A stretch of DNA of 64,000 nt from Capillidium heterosporum. Lineage: Eukaryota > Entomophthoromycota > Entomophthoromycetes > Entomophthorales > Capillidiaceae. The stretch spans positions 1,116,001 through 1,180,000 of the forward strand of contig WBMQ01000003.1 in assembly GCA_016630905.1 (NCBI GenBank), read 5' to 3'. Under the pieces are notes generated by a model. The model was not told where the DNA came from. It saw only the letters and a program-made list of their open reading frames with translations, and ran no database searches. Positions 48,299 through 60,085 of this stretch are shown piece by piece; position 1 is the stretch's first letter; each line of letters starts with the position of its first letter. The translations under genes and the position numbers were made by a program.

Positions 48299-49401
48299 TG
48301 CTATAAATTTGGTTAGGTCTGCCCACACGAAATATGTACTTTATGTGGAATGCCGATTTAAATAAGGTTGGATGTATTTTCAAAAGGGAAGCCAACCTGG
48401 AGAATAAGTATACTACTTAGGAGATTTCATGATTACTAATAATTTCTCCGCATTCTACATCTTTGTGCTTAGCTTACTTCATCTCAAGTAAATTTTAGCC
48501 AATCTTGAGAAACCATTAGGCTTATGTGCTTTGGAAACTTCCATATGTTCCATAAATATAATTGTCAATCTACAAATTGGTTTGAGGATTTATAAATATA
48601 TAGTTTTCTAGAAGCAGCTAATTTGGAACTTTGGCCCCTATGTTAAGATGGCTTTGCAATAGTTTGCAAATTTCAAATTCAACTCAGTACTATTCCATTC
48701 TTTACTATGATCCAATTTCAATTTTCCACCTGGAAATTGGAGTCAAGAGGAGCAGAAGTAGCACCTCCTTTATTCGTGTATAATGGACACATTCTATCAT
48801 GAATTTCCTTATCACATATTGGCAGTATTTGTGAATAGTGAAATACTATATTTAATACTAGTGCCATCAATTGCATACAAAAAAGCAGTAGCATGTTATA
48901 ATATACTCAATCGAAAACTTTTTAAACCTAGTGTTTAGTGAATACATCTATTCTGCTTACTATATCTCAATTACTATTATGGTATAAAGGAATATATGTA
49001 CCCTAAGATATAGTGAAGCTTATAAATAATTTAAAAATATAAATTTAAGCTGTAAAGTATGTCTTATTGTTATAGTAGCAATCTTTTTAAAAATCTAACA
49101 AGGTCCATCTTCTAGTTTGTTAACTCTAGCTTGTGATCCCAACCTTGTACTAATAGGAATGGAAATTTCAATTCTCATTTAGTTTCTAAAGTTTACCAGG
49201 ATTTAATTTCAGCACTGATATGGCATTCTAAATTGTAAAGGAATAGCCTGATTTAAAATAAGCTGATTATAAAAGTAATGGGCATATACCTGCCCAAAAA
49301 AATAAGTTTCTTTTACTCTTTAATTACCTTACCAGTGAAATGGCGTTCAACAAGTTCTTTGACAACAATCTCATTAATATTCCTTCAATTACAGAGCTTA
49401 C
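48299..49401. other. GSP1 upstream region
   Basis: 1.1 kb without coding frames. The GSP1 promoter and leader must lie at its left end. The rest is AT-rich and shows nothing I recognise. Confidence 0.5.
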
Positions 49402-49670
49402 CTATATATCAGTTGCATAAATGCTGGAAATTGCAATAACAATCGATTCAAATAGGAAGAGGAAATGTAAGATGAGTATGACTCTAATATCTGTCCCCAA
49501 GCTTAGTAAAGTTGTCATCAGTAAATCGGAGTATCCGAATAGAAGGAAGTGAATCGATGTCGATGTAGTTTTAGGATTAATGGTGAAGAGATGGGATTGA
49601 ATTAAGGGTCCGATACCTTTTAAATTAGAGGATCGTTGGTATGGTTGTGCTAAAGCTGGATACTATCCAT
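49402..49670 (-). CDS. Possible small membrane protein, spliced
   Basis: A minus-strand frame running to the stop at 49402 has about 65 well-formed codons with a strong hydrophobic helix pair (LLFGYSDLLMTTLLSL and VILILHFLFLFESIVIAIS). An ATG at 49670 connects in frame if a 47-nt intron is removed (GTATCC donor after ATGGATA, AAAAG acceptor), giving about 73 aa. The acceptor is weak, and a GTAAGC donor-like word directly follows the stop, so the real 3' structure may differ. No family was recognised. Confidence 0.35.
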
Positions 49671-49709
49671 GTCCCTATTAGAAATATAAACAACTAGTCA
49701 GCGTAATAG

Positions 49710-49966
49710 TTAATTAAGTTGAAAGTCAGAATAAGGTTGGTACTGGTATCGTAATTTAAAGTATGCATAATTGATATTACGACATTGCTGTCTACAATAG
49801 TACACGTAACAACCTAAAAATGATCCAAATATCCAGATACAAATTGAACCAAGTTCATTAAAAGGTAGAGAAGGTGGTTTAATCGCACGATTGAATAGAT
49901 ATAGTGGAATTAGAATACATACAGGCAATATAAAATTGCGCAAACAGGGAAGGTGGCCTCATTTCG
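49710..49966 (-). CDS. Possible small membrane protein resembling the end of Cox20
   Basis: A 77-codon frame (49710-49943) starts with TTG, so the true start or an upstream exon is unclear; an ATG at 49966 opens a different frame. It has a hydrophobic N-terminal segment (ILPVCILIPLYLF) and a second one, SICIWIFGSFLGCYVYYCRQ. The latter ends in YCRQQ, reminiscent of the second membrane helix and CRxQ motif of the mitochondrial assembly factor Cox20. The expected Cox20 N-terminal region is absent, with only about 30 bp to the stop of the next gene. Weak assignment. Confidence 0.3.
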
Positions 49967-49993
49967 TAAAGTCAAAATAAAATATAAAACTAA

Positions 49994-50470
49994 TTAGGAT
50001 TTGGGGGATTGGGTAGTTTTGCTGGAGTCGTTGGAGGATAAAGTTTGGTTGCACTCGTCATGGTTGACCATATCCATTAAAATTTGTGCCGCCTTAGGTA
50101 AAGTTTAAAGTGTATTCGCAATTAAAGTAGTTACCTCCATCATCTGTACCTTTATTGAAAGATTATATAATCAAATTAAGTTATGGTTTCAAATATGAAT
50201 GTTACCTGCTGGTGTTTTGTTAAATTGAACTTTAAACAGGATTCCCAAAGTTCATGGTGTTCCCAACGATGCTAGTTATTAATTAAATATACGCTTGGTA
50301 TGGCTATTGTGCATTACCTTGAGGTAGGAAATCTTGTGACGATAGACTTTACCGCAGATGCCACAACTAACTGGGGTTCGGTTGGGAAGTTGGTAGAAGG
50401 TCTCGTCATCGATATCTTGGGCACATAAGACATCCTCAGCCCATATGTTCGTCACTCTCATTTTCTTCAT
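49994..50470 (-). CDS. Small C2H2 zinc-finger protein (about 110 aa), four exons
   Basis: Only the first exon (50318-50470) appears as an open frame; splicing reveals the finger. Introns are 50272-50317 and 50093-50134, with a tiny exon between. Joined exons give SCGICGKVYRHKISYLK followed by HRWEHHELWESC, a C-x2-C-x12-H-x3-H finger whose last ligand pair lies across the exon junction. The microexon is either 50135-50143 (ATGATGGAG, CAG acceptor) or 50135-50149. A version that skips it is also in frame. The C-terminal exon ends with a Ser/Thr/Pro-rich tail. The HRWEHHELW block resembles a conserved fungal C2H2 group. Probably a nuclear DNA-binding protein; the target is unknown. Confidence 0.7.
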
Positions 50471-51864
50471 GTGGGTCTATAGCATAAAAGGAATATTAAA
50501 ACCTATTTGACTTGTGACGTCTTAGCCTTATATTATTACCATGTGAAATGTGTGGACTTTTAGGTTCTATTCTTATGGTATTCATTGGGGACTCGCGTTG
50601 TATAGACATTATGTATGTAAAATTTATGCAGTAAAAGTTTGGTATAAAAGTTGAAAATAAGCGTTTATAATTTGTAGTGGAAAAAGTTCAAGGTTATAGT
50701 TTTAATATTTTGTTTCCAAGTTTATCATTGTAAATTTTGTAGTGTTTCTACTTTGGTTTAGTCATAGGCGTATAGCTAACCAGCTAATCACTATCCTAGC
50801 TGGATTGCATACCATTTGCTTAAAACTTACCATTTTCATGGATTTAGGTAATTGCTTGGATTTGGAGCAATGGCTTGCTCTATAGCATTGGAAAATACGT
50901 ATGGCAGGCAAAATTAAGTTGTGGTTTATTTTATGTCTCGTGATTTAGCCTTTTATTGGACCAATGAAAAGCCACCTTCATGCATTTATGGGGAAATATT
51001 CAACTCTTCAATAGCTGTATAACAGCCAATTGTCCCCACATCTATTCACCAAGACTGCTTTGATGCAGACATTGTAGTTTTCTTTTGATCTTAGTGTATG
51101 TAGTAAGGATGCATGAATCCATTACATTGCTATATAAATTAACTATAAAGGCTATTGTTAGTATAAGGAGTGGTTATTTTATAGAGCTTAGTACTAATAG
51201 CATAGCAAGTTATGCTTTTTGAACTTGTCGAAAGATACTAAATTGGATAGGAGATATATCTAGTTGAAGAATATGGATCACAGTACTTTATTTTGAACAT
51301 CAAACTTACATACATATCTAATATACTACAGTTCATTAAGTTATAGTCTTAAAATATTCGGAAATAGCAGCGATGTAAATTTAAAAGCCATTTATAGTCT
51401 TATAATTACATATGCGTATAAGTTGCAAGCAAATTATCCAATCCGTCAAAATATATGTTTTTTATCAAAGGCATATATTGGATTAGTAGAGGATTCTTTA
51501 ATAGTTTTAGGATGGTGAACTGCAAATTTAGTTAAAACAAAGGTTTGAATCTTTAGAAATTGGTATTATTGCAAATAGATGTGGATATTTGGCGGTAGAA
51601 AACTTTATATTAGTTAGGATCTTTACCAATAGCGATGGTAAAAGTAAAGTTAAGTCTAATGTGTTTCAAGATATAGCGAGTAATTTGTAAAATTATTGAT
51701 GGTTATCACTTCCTTATCATCCATCAATGAAGAAATCAAATTGGTTACAATTACTTGCATTATATCCTTATTTCAATCTGTATACAAAAGAAATAGTGCA
51801 TAAAATCAATATACTATAAAGCTCTTGTAGCTAAATTGAAAAATATAAATCTTGAAGGCAAATA
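50471..51864. other. Divergent upstream region
   Basis: 1.4 kb AT-rich interval between the C2H2 gene (-) and the repeat protein (+). No coding frame, RNA gene or repeat was recognised. Confidence 0.5.
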
Positions 51865-54137
51865 ATGAATTCCAAATATATACCGATCAACAACTACTCT
51901 GTCGCTATTGAAGATAAACATTCAGGCCCATCCAACAATTTTAGTCAGAAATTCACCAAGGAAAAATGGCAATCATGTGCCAACTATGGGTTATATATTG
52001 GGATAGACGTAGACTCGGAGCTTTTACAAATCCTTAAAGTTGAGCCCGGAAGGATCAAGAGCAGCCTGTGGGATAAAGAAACTATCAATACCATCGAAGG
52101 AAAACAGACGGCCTTGGTAATTAAATTGCTATTCAATTGTTCAAAGTTTTTAGGAGAAGCTTAAGTTGGATCAGATGAACTTGAAGATATCCAACCTGAA
52201 AGCTGCAGCCAAAGACAACGTAATTGCCCTTAAATTCACACGATTCAACGACTGCAAAGTAAGTGACTCAACAGCTCTATACTAAAGTTAAGCAGATAGA
52301 AAATATAAAGGCACAAATCAAGACTGATGATGAATATGATACCAAGCAGGCGGTTGAGTTTCTCAGTAACTATATAAGAGTTAATATAGTGCTTCCAACC
52401 AATAAAGATCAAAAGTCAAGCTCAAAGGACACGGCTTCGGATAACACTTCTATTATAACCGCCAACCCCACTTCAACTAAGCCGTTAATGTCAAATATAC
52501 GCTTTTCTGAATCTCAAAATAACGTACTAGATGATAATTTGCGTATCATCGAGAAGATTGCAAGTAACCAGCCGTTTCAGTCGCCATTTTTACCTTCAAT
52601 GGAGAGTATGAGACTCCTCAATATCGAAACTGAAGCTCTACATAGGCCAACTCCAAGTAATGTCACTCCAATGAATACCATCACAGAAGATATACAAGAA
52701 TCACAGGAAAGTGCATCAAAGAATCCTAGTGCTGATATGAAAACCACTTCAAATAGCTTTCAATTCGAACCTTCCCTTTTACGATCAAGAGATCACAAAA
52801 AGTCATCTACTACCAAAGTTATCGCTCCAAGTCATCAGCTTTCCAACAGCACTGCTACAATGAATGCCTCTGTAGAGCTGCAAGCCCAGCAGAGAAATAC
52901 GTCAAGTAGCTTGCCATTTCAATCTCCTCTTTTACAACAAAGTGCCATCAAAAAGTCGCACAATACTGAAACTATCACCCCGAGCCATCTGCCTCCAAGT
53001 TACGCTACTCCCATATATATGCAAACTCTGGAAACAAAAACTCCGAGCAACTTACCATTTCAATCTTCCCCTCTACGATCAAGTGATTTCAAGAAGTCAT
53101 GCAATATTGAAACCATCACCCCAAAGCAATTACATTCCAATTACATTACTCCGATGAATATTCCCGTAGATCTTCAAGTCCTACAGAAAAGTACATTGAA
53201 GGATCCTGCAAACAATGAGAAAAATAATCCAAGTGGTTTGCAATACTTATCCTCCCCTTCACAATCAAGAGACATCAAGTTGTTTGATACCCAAATTGGC
53301 ACTCCCAATAATCTGCCTTTAAATCACGCTACTTCGATCAACACTGTTATAAAAGCACATACTCCGCTGAAATTTACTCCCGGCGATGTATCATACTTAC
53401 CTTCCAATATAGTGGCAAGAGATACCATTCAATCGCTTGATGCTAAAATTAACGCTCTGAACCATGCATCTTCAAATTATGTTGCTCCGATGGATATTCT
53501 TACCGATATGCAGGTCCAGCAAGATAGCACTTCGAGCACCTTGTCCTATCAATCGCCCCTTCTCCAACTAGGTGCCGTTGTGAAGCCACCCAATGTCGAA
53601 GATATCGCTTCAAATAATCAGCCTACAAATTACATTACCTCGATGGAGATGCAAAATCCGCAGAATGCTACTTTGAGTGGTTATCTATACCAGTCACCCC
53701 TTTTACAATCAAGAGATGTTAAGAGGCTATACGATGTCAATATAATCACTTCAGATCATCAGTTTTCAAATCTTGTCTCTCCTTTGAATTCACAAGTTAC
53801 GCAGCCCACTAAGGCCTTACAGGAGGATGAGAAGAATAAAACCAATCAAGGTGGTTTAAAATTAGGAACCACACCTAAGAAGCGTAAAGTTTGGGATAAA
53901 GAAAAGGGAAGGGGGAAGAGAAAGAGTGATCTGGATTGCAATACATCAGGTAGTATAATTCAGCATCCAAAAGCTAATTTTCAAGTAGTTGACATTTCTA
54001 AAGACATCGAAGAGTGTCTCAAAAGTGAGGAGTTCAAAATTTTCGTAAGTTAATTTTATATACCTTTAATAATTTTAAATTAGGTAAACTCCATCAACGA
54101 GTATTGGGACAATAACTTTATTGATATAGACCTGTAA
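51865..54137 (+). CDS. Unknown repeat-rich, probably nuclear protein (719 aa)
   Basis: Four exons with introns 52117-52153 (37 nt), 52259-52295 (37 nt, TACTAA branch point, CAG acceptor) and 54045-54083, stop 54135-54137. Residues 1-150 form a charged, folded-looking head with a helical segment (EKLKLDQMNLKISNLKAAAK). Residues about 190-640 are Ser/Thr/Pro/Asn-rich with repeats of about 45-55 residues; each has a variant of PFQSPLLxxxxxKK, then ETITPSHLPxxxxTPM. About seven copies are visible. Near the C-terminus TPKKRKVWDKEKGRGKRK is a classical monopartite basic nuclear import signal. The SP/TP-rich repeats could be phosphorylation sites for proline-directed kinases. No family was recognised. 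Confidence 0.75.
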
Positions 54138-54382
54138 CTCAAGATAAAGTTAAATTGGTTGTTTGATGTTTTTATCAACTATATTTACTATACTTTATCT
54201 TCTAGGCGCAATATAGGTTTTTACTATATTTAAATTGAAGCACATTCTATGTAACCAAAACTATCAGCAATAAATACAAAGCAATCAAAAAACCTTTAGT
54301 ATGCATATTAGTAAAGGGAAATGATAAAGTATTAGGTAAACTAGTTTAAAATTAATTTTCACTTCCAACGGTAAAGATACCA

Positions 54383-56045
54383 CTACAAGTGATAGAACTT
54401 GGCATTCCAATCGTTGGCGATTTTCTTAGCTTCATCGATATGACCATCCTTAATAAGAATCTGTAAAACGCCTCGAATAGCTCCATTCAAAGCACCGCCT
54501 ATCCAACCAGCATGCTGGTCAGTAGAATCAACTACAAATACAGTATTCTGCTCCATGTTGACAAAAGGTGTCAAATTTTTGACGTTGTCGTCCATAGTAC
54601 GATAGATGGGGAAGCCACCTAAAGCATCAGCATCCAGCTGCCAGCAGTGGCGTTGGATGTTGCCTTTGACGTAATTTTCCAAAACAATTGGACCGTGAAT
54701 CTTGATCAACTCATCGATGGCGATCATCTCCATCTCTTCAATGGTAGCACCTACCTGGATATCTTGACGTTGAATATAGACGTAGGAGGCAATTAATACT
54801 GTAGAATCACCATGACTGGGGTAGATAATGTTATAAGTGATGGTGCTGGAGTCTGGCTCCAACTGTCCAGAGAACTCCTTAGTATCCCAGAACTGGCTCT
54901 CAAATTTAAGTAATACTTTACAAGCTCGCGTGTAATCCTGGATGTTTAAGGTGTCGATTAAAGGCTTGGTAAACTTAGGGAGCTTCCAAAACTTGACAAT
55001 GGGAGTAGGTACAGCCACAATGGCAGTAGTCGTGCTTGGAGCTATAGAAGGGGGCGTTCAATTTGATTTCCTTACGGTACTTGAATTCGACGTTGGCATC
55101 GTCATTCATAAGTTGGTATACTTTGCCGTGGTTTACAGAGATATTCTTGTTGAGGATATACTTGCGTAGCATCTTGGGCAGTCGATCGAATCCATCTTCA
55201 ATCTGATTCCACTCCTTGTATTTTAAAAAGTAGGGATTGCTCGTCTTACCAAAGTTGTAGGGAATCAAATTAATTTTGTCTTTCTGGACGTTGGTTTTGG
55301 CATTAAGGTAGTTGATAAGCTGGAAGACGTTCTTGTTGATGCTATCCTCGATGGTAGTGCCGTTAGATGCTACGATTTTGGCATTGATGCGCATGGCTCC
55401 CAATTCATGGTAGTCGTAGCGTTTACCCTGAGAGAAGTGGTAGGTCCAGATGCGTCCACCAATACGGTTTTTGTTGGATTCGATCATCTCGACCTGGTAG
55501 TTGAGGTTGGTAGAATCTAGAAGGAAGGCACTGAACATACCTGCCATACCGGCCCCTGCGATGCCGACTGACTTGGGACTGAGATCAGCTTGGAAGGATC
55601 CAACCTTTTTAAAATCCTTGACGGCATCATACCTCCATACATTATTGGCATCGTTGTAGTCAAAAGTCGAAGGAATGAAAGAGAAAGGCTTACCTATACC
55701 TACTATACATCGAGCCGACCAAGCCTTGATACAGATGTTGTAACTCAGCTGGTGCTTGTCCTTGGCGGGGGTAGCCCAAGTGAACTTCTTGTCTTCAAAG
55801 TCGCTGATATTGGCTTCACCGATGACAGTCTCGTAATAGTTGCTGCGACAGTCACCGTAGGTCAGCTTGATGGATTTCATCTCGGGAGCTTGGGCATTGT
55901 GCTTGATTCTGATGTTGACCAAGGAATCCTCTTCGACTACGCTGTTCTCAAACTTGGAGATTTCGACAAGCTTGTCATTACAGGTGGCGTACTGGCCTAG
56001 GACTAAGCCTAGCAGTAAGGAGCTCAAAAGTAGGGATCGAGCCAT
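54383..56045 (-). CDS. Secreted flavin amine oxidase, L-amino-acid-oxidase type (553 aa, one apparent +1 shift)
   Basis: Predicted extracellular FAD enzyme that deaminates amino acids or amines, releasing peroxide. A signal peptide (SLLLSSLLLGLVLG) covers about residues 4-17. About 135 residues of beta-rich N-terminal domain precede the FAD fold. VGIAGAGMAGMFSAFLL (about 160-176) is the dinucleotide motif, followed by ESNKNRIGGRIWT and the substrate-side HELGAMRI. The C-terminal half has VAVPTPIVKFWKLPK, HCWQLDADALGGFPIY and HAGWIGGALNGAIRGVL, matching the conserved end of the family. The frame breaks at about 55025: after SKHDY the codons TGC CAT should read, one base later, AIVAVPTP. A 34-nt GTAAGG..TAG intron could also fix the frame, but it would cut GC-rich coding-like DNA and the normal strand before the motif. 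Confidence 0.88.
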
Positions 56046-59000
56046 TAATTGGAAAGAATGAAATTAATCGAGTTGAGATAGCTGATGGCAGTGTTTGAGG
56101 TTTTATATCCCTGCTGAAATTGTAAACTTTGATGGGTATCGGCTTGATCCATTAAATTAGTTTCCCGCTCCTAAACTATGCTTTACCAATTGACGTTACT
56201 TCTATTTGCTTGCTTGTGGGTAACCTACCGAAATAAAACTAATATAAATAGGAACATCTACTTTGGGGACCTTAGTTTAATTAATATATTTTGATTAATT
56301 TGTTATTTAGCTATCCCATCTATTAACTTTTATATATTCATAATTTACAAAACTTTTTAGTATGTGTTTGTATCACAAGTTAGTTTACTATAGTCTCAAG
56401 AGTTACTTCCACCTTCCGTCTACCACCTTTCCTTTTTGATATTAGATTTTGAAATCAATTTGAAACCTGTATAAAAAATAGTAGCATCGTAAGCTTGCCA
56501 AGATGAGAGTATATATTATCCTGAACTTAAGTTAAAGGTTGATTCAAAGAACTACATACTTAAGTAAATGATACATCTAAAGTGTAGTTTGGTGGCGATA
56601 TCTAAAGAGTATTTACCAACTCCTTTTATGTTCTTCAATTGATATCATTAAATAAATTAGTCAAGTTCACCATTACAACTCCACCTATATTATTTTTCGG
56701 AAAGCTCCATCTTTGAAAAGTTTCCAAAGATCGATAAAACATATACATCTAACTAGAAGAGATTTAAAATTAATACATGTATGGGTGTAGTGTATATACT
56801 TTCCTACTTATAAATATATTTCTTGGACTTTAACGATCGATGGTACTCTATACCTTTTCAAAAGCTAAACGAAGGAGCATCCGAAGTTATAGAAACGTTA
56901 GCACACCATTTGAAAAATCTGTAGACTATCAAATTCTATCTATCGAACTAAACTATACCTAAAGAAATTCATCTAAAATTAGAATAATAGTAAATGGTGG
57001 TGTGTTTTACTCATATAGAAAAGCGAGAGATAGAATTAAATGTTGTATTGAGCAATATATTTAATTAATCTTATCTTATTGTATGAAAAAAGGTACGATG
57101 TATTAAATGATTATGCTAAAGACTTGATATCAGCCGTCAATGCTTGGTATCATACGAACAGAACTGGTGCCTATTTTAAATATGATGAGTAATCAGCAAT
57201 CCAATAACGAAGGTATAAAAAGTACCCTTGAGAAAATATTCTTCTCCACTATCTATGGAAACCATGTACCACTACTTGTGATGGCACTACCAAAAAAGTT
57301 TGTAACAAGCTATTGAGTCCCAGGAACTCTATATTTAGGGAATTGCACTTTTCCATATCAAGAAACTTTCAAATTAGAGTGACACTTATTTGTTCAGCAT
57401 TAATATTTCATAAATATCTCAACTTTTATCGTGAGTTGTAAAATTCACCATGTTACTGCTGAAGATTGAAGAATATTTAAAGGGTTTGGCAATATATTAA
57501 TGTGAAACAGAAAGGCTTGAGTTTATGGAAGGTGGTGCCCTAACCTATCATCGGAAGTAGTTTGAGTACTCGTGTCCAAAAGCTCTGTTAGAAGGATAAT
57601 AGGTAAGTGGGCCGCCTTTGTAGTAACCAGAAAAATAGTTTTGATGGATAGAGTAAAAGTTCCACTCTAAAATGGAAGACTGAGGGTAGAATTTTTAATA
57701 TTTGGAAGGAGCTCCAGGAGCTCTACCTCTAATAAGTAGTATATCCATCAGTTAAGAAAATCCTAGAAGGTTGGACAAGAGATGACTACTTTGATCTGAC
57801 AAGTCCCTATAAACTATTTTATACAGCACATGATATCGGTTGAAAGACTTGGAGTATTTTTGTTAGTAACAGTAGAGCTGTAGTCGAGAGATAAAGTTTA
57901 TCGTTAAATCTAACTGGGTGAAGCTTCTAATAAGATATTTCAGAATTTTAAACCGTTAGTAGTCGTAGAAACTCTTCCCTTTCAATCGACGGGAGGACTT
58001 ATCAGTTTGGTGTTGTGGTTTTTACTAATGGAGTTCAAATGTCCCCCGATTTAATTACCTAGTTTTCATCGATATATTAACATAGGTATAGGCCTTATTA
58101 ATGATACTAAAAGTTTTTTGATCCAAGTATTAAGAATTAGAAAGTAATTTTAAAACTTTTATATGAATAAATACCCTAACTTACACTTACATCAAATCTA
58201 CTAGCATTGCCTACCCTTTCAATGACAATCTGAAACTACTAAACACTCATCAATACTGAGTTAAGCACCTGGAGTCGATTTTCTTTTGAAAGCTCCATGT
58301 CGATGGTATACCAAATATTTGAATAATAGATCCATACTCCAGCTCAATATTTTATGAAGCTAGGACTATAGCTGTCACCTCCATCCTCCTTATTTTCACA
58401 GATTCATCGAACTGAAGCTACTATGTATTTGAAAGCTTGGTTTTAATAGTATATCACTTGTTTGTAGGGAGTCAAGCTAGGGCAGAAAGGGCTACCTAGT
58501 AGCAGTAATTCCTCGATTGACAGCTATCAAAACCAAATCTAGCTTGAACTTGAGCCACAGCTTGATCTCGTTTGAATAATAGTAGTTCATGGAGTAAATG
58601 CTGAAGTTATTTGATTCGATTATTACCCCGAAAATCCATCAGTATATTTAATCTATTAAAAACTTCATCCCTAGATTCTTGAATAGTATTCGTTGGTCAC
58701 TCATTTACAGAGCTGTGGGTGATGGATGCAATTCCAAACTAGACGCCATAATTGGCAGAAAATTTCAATTGATTAAATAGTGGCAAGTAATCAACTCGGT
58801 TTGATTTCACAAATGCAACTATAAAAAGTAGACAGCTTTAATAAGCTCATACATATGCAGAAAGTATTTAAATAATTTTCCATGAAATCCAACAGTTAAC
58901 TTTACTTTACTACTAGCATTTATTCAATTCAAGGCGTATAATTATCTCGATTCCATCAAAAGCAAGTTAGTACGATGAATAAAGTATGGTACAAAATACT

Positions 59001-60085
59001 TATATTATGCGTATGCTACAACCATAAACTAAATGTCAGCAAATTGAAGAGGATAGAAGGTGTCAAGGGTAGTAATAGTTTGGTTAGAAGGATTGTAATA
59101 TGTCACAGAGTGCCACTAAGAACTATGAGTTATATGTATTTTCTATGTTCGTTCCAAAATATAATAATGGTATACTATTAATACATGGGGATCAAGAAAC
59201 TGTAGCTTTTGAAACACATATTCGAGTACAACAGAGGTAAAGCATCTAACCCTTTGTAGTCCATTTAATCGCTCATTTTTAAAAGGGTACCTGCACAATC
59301 TAAATTATCTGCACGTATATTACAGTAGTTTCAATCGAGAGTTGGCGACTTTAATAAGTATGCTTACTCCAGACATATTAGCCATCTTTTGAGCTTTCAA
59401 AATCTTATGTCTGATCCTAAAACTATTGTCTAACTTATCACATCGTAGCTACTGGATCTGACCTAGTTCGAGTTCAGCCACAGCCACTTAAATTTAGCTG
59501 AATCTTTAGATTGCTTCAAGAAGCCTCATCTCAAGCTTAGAAAGTTGGTCATCAGAAACTAGAACCAAGATATTGTACCTACCAATTTGAAAAAAAAGAT
59601 TCCTGAACCTGATATATTTTGGTAGGTTCGAAGGTAAGCGCTCTTATTATGTTAAAAAGTATTCCTACAATAGCTATAACCTCGAATCTCAACTTAAACG
59701 GAGAAGCTTTTACAACTGATTTTGTAATATAGCTGCTTCACTCTTTTGTCTAATAGATATTGAGCTTTACTAATAAACAAAGACTACATTTCATACTCAT
59801 TCTCATAGCTAGCTACATGACTCATGATATATAAAAATAAAATTTACTACGCTAGAGTACTTTAATATATATATAAATAAGAACAAAGATGTAGCTAAAT
59901 ATAATTCAAATATACAAATAGTTTTTAATTGATATTGAAGGATCTTTAAAATTTTCTCTACAAGATCGTCTAGCTTAGATCACCAGGTCATAAAGGAAGG
60001 CTGCTAAAAAGTTTAAATTCACACCTAGGAAAGTATTTCAAGTACTGAACCAAGCACCTTTAATAACTTTCTAAATTTAAATTGT
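56046..60085. other. Gene desert with decayed coding traces
   Basis: No intact gene over 4 kb. Plus-strand traces include 57093-57190 (YDVLNDYAKDLISAVNAWYH and onward, uninterrupted for about 33 codons), about 57200-57370 in a neighbouring frame, and about 57940-58060 (LPFQSTGGLISLVLW). These look like remains of one or more genes, but I cannot name the family. The rest is AT-rich DNA with stops in all frames. No tandem repeats or terminal repeats were seen. Confidence 0.4.

Noticed and set aside
52258-52300. Another +1 frame break in the repeat-rich protein
   Set aside because: A 37-nt GTAAGT..TACTAA..CAG intron fits the frame and the local intron length, so this is ordinary splicing.
58975-59181. 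68-codon frame as a small gene
   Set aside because: Composition is random-looking, with no motif, neighbour context or splice partner.
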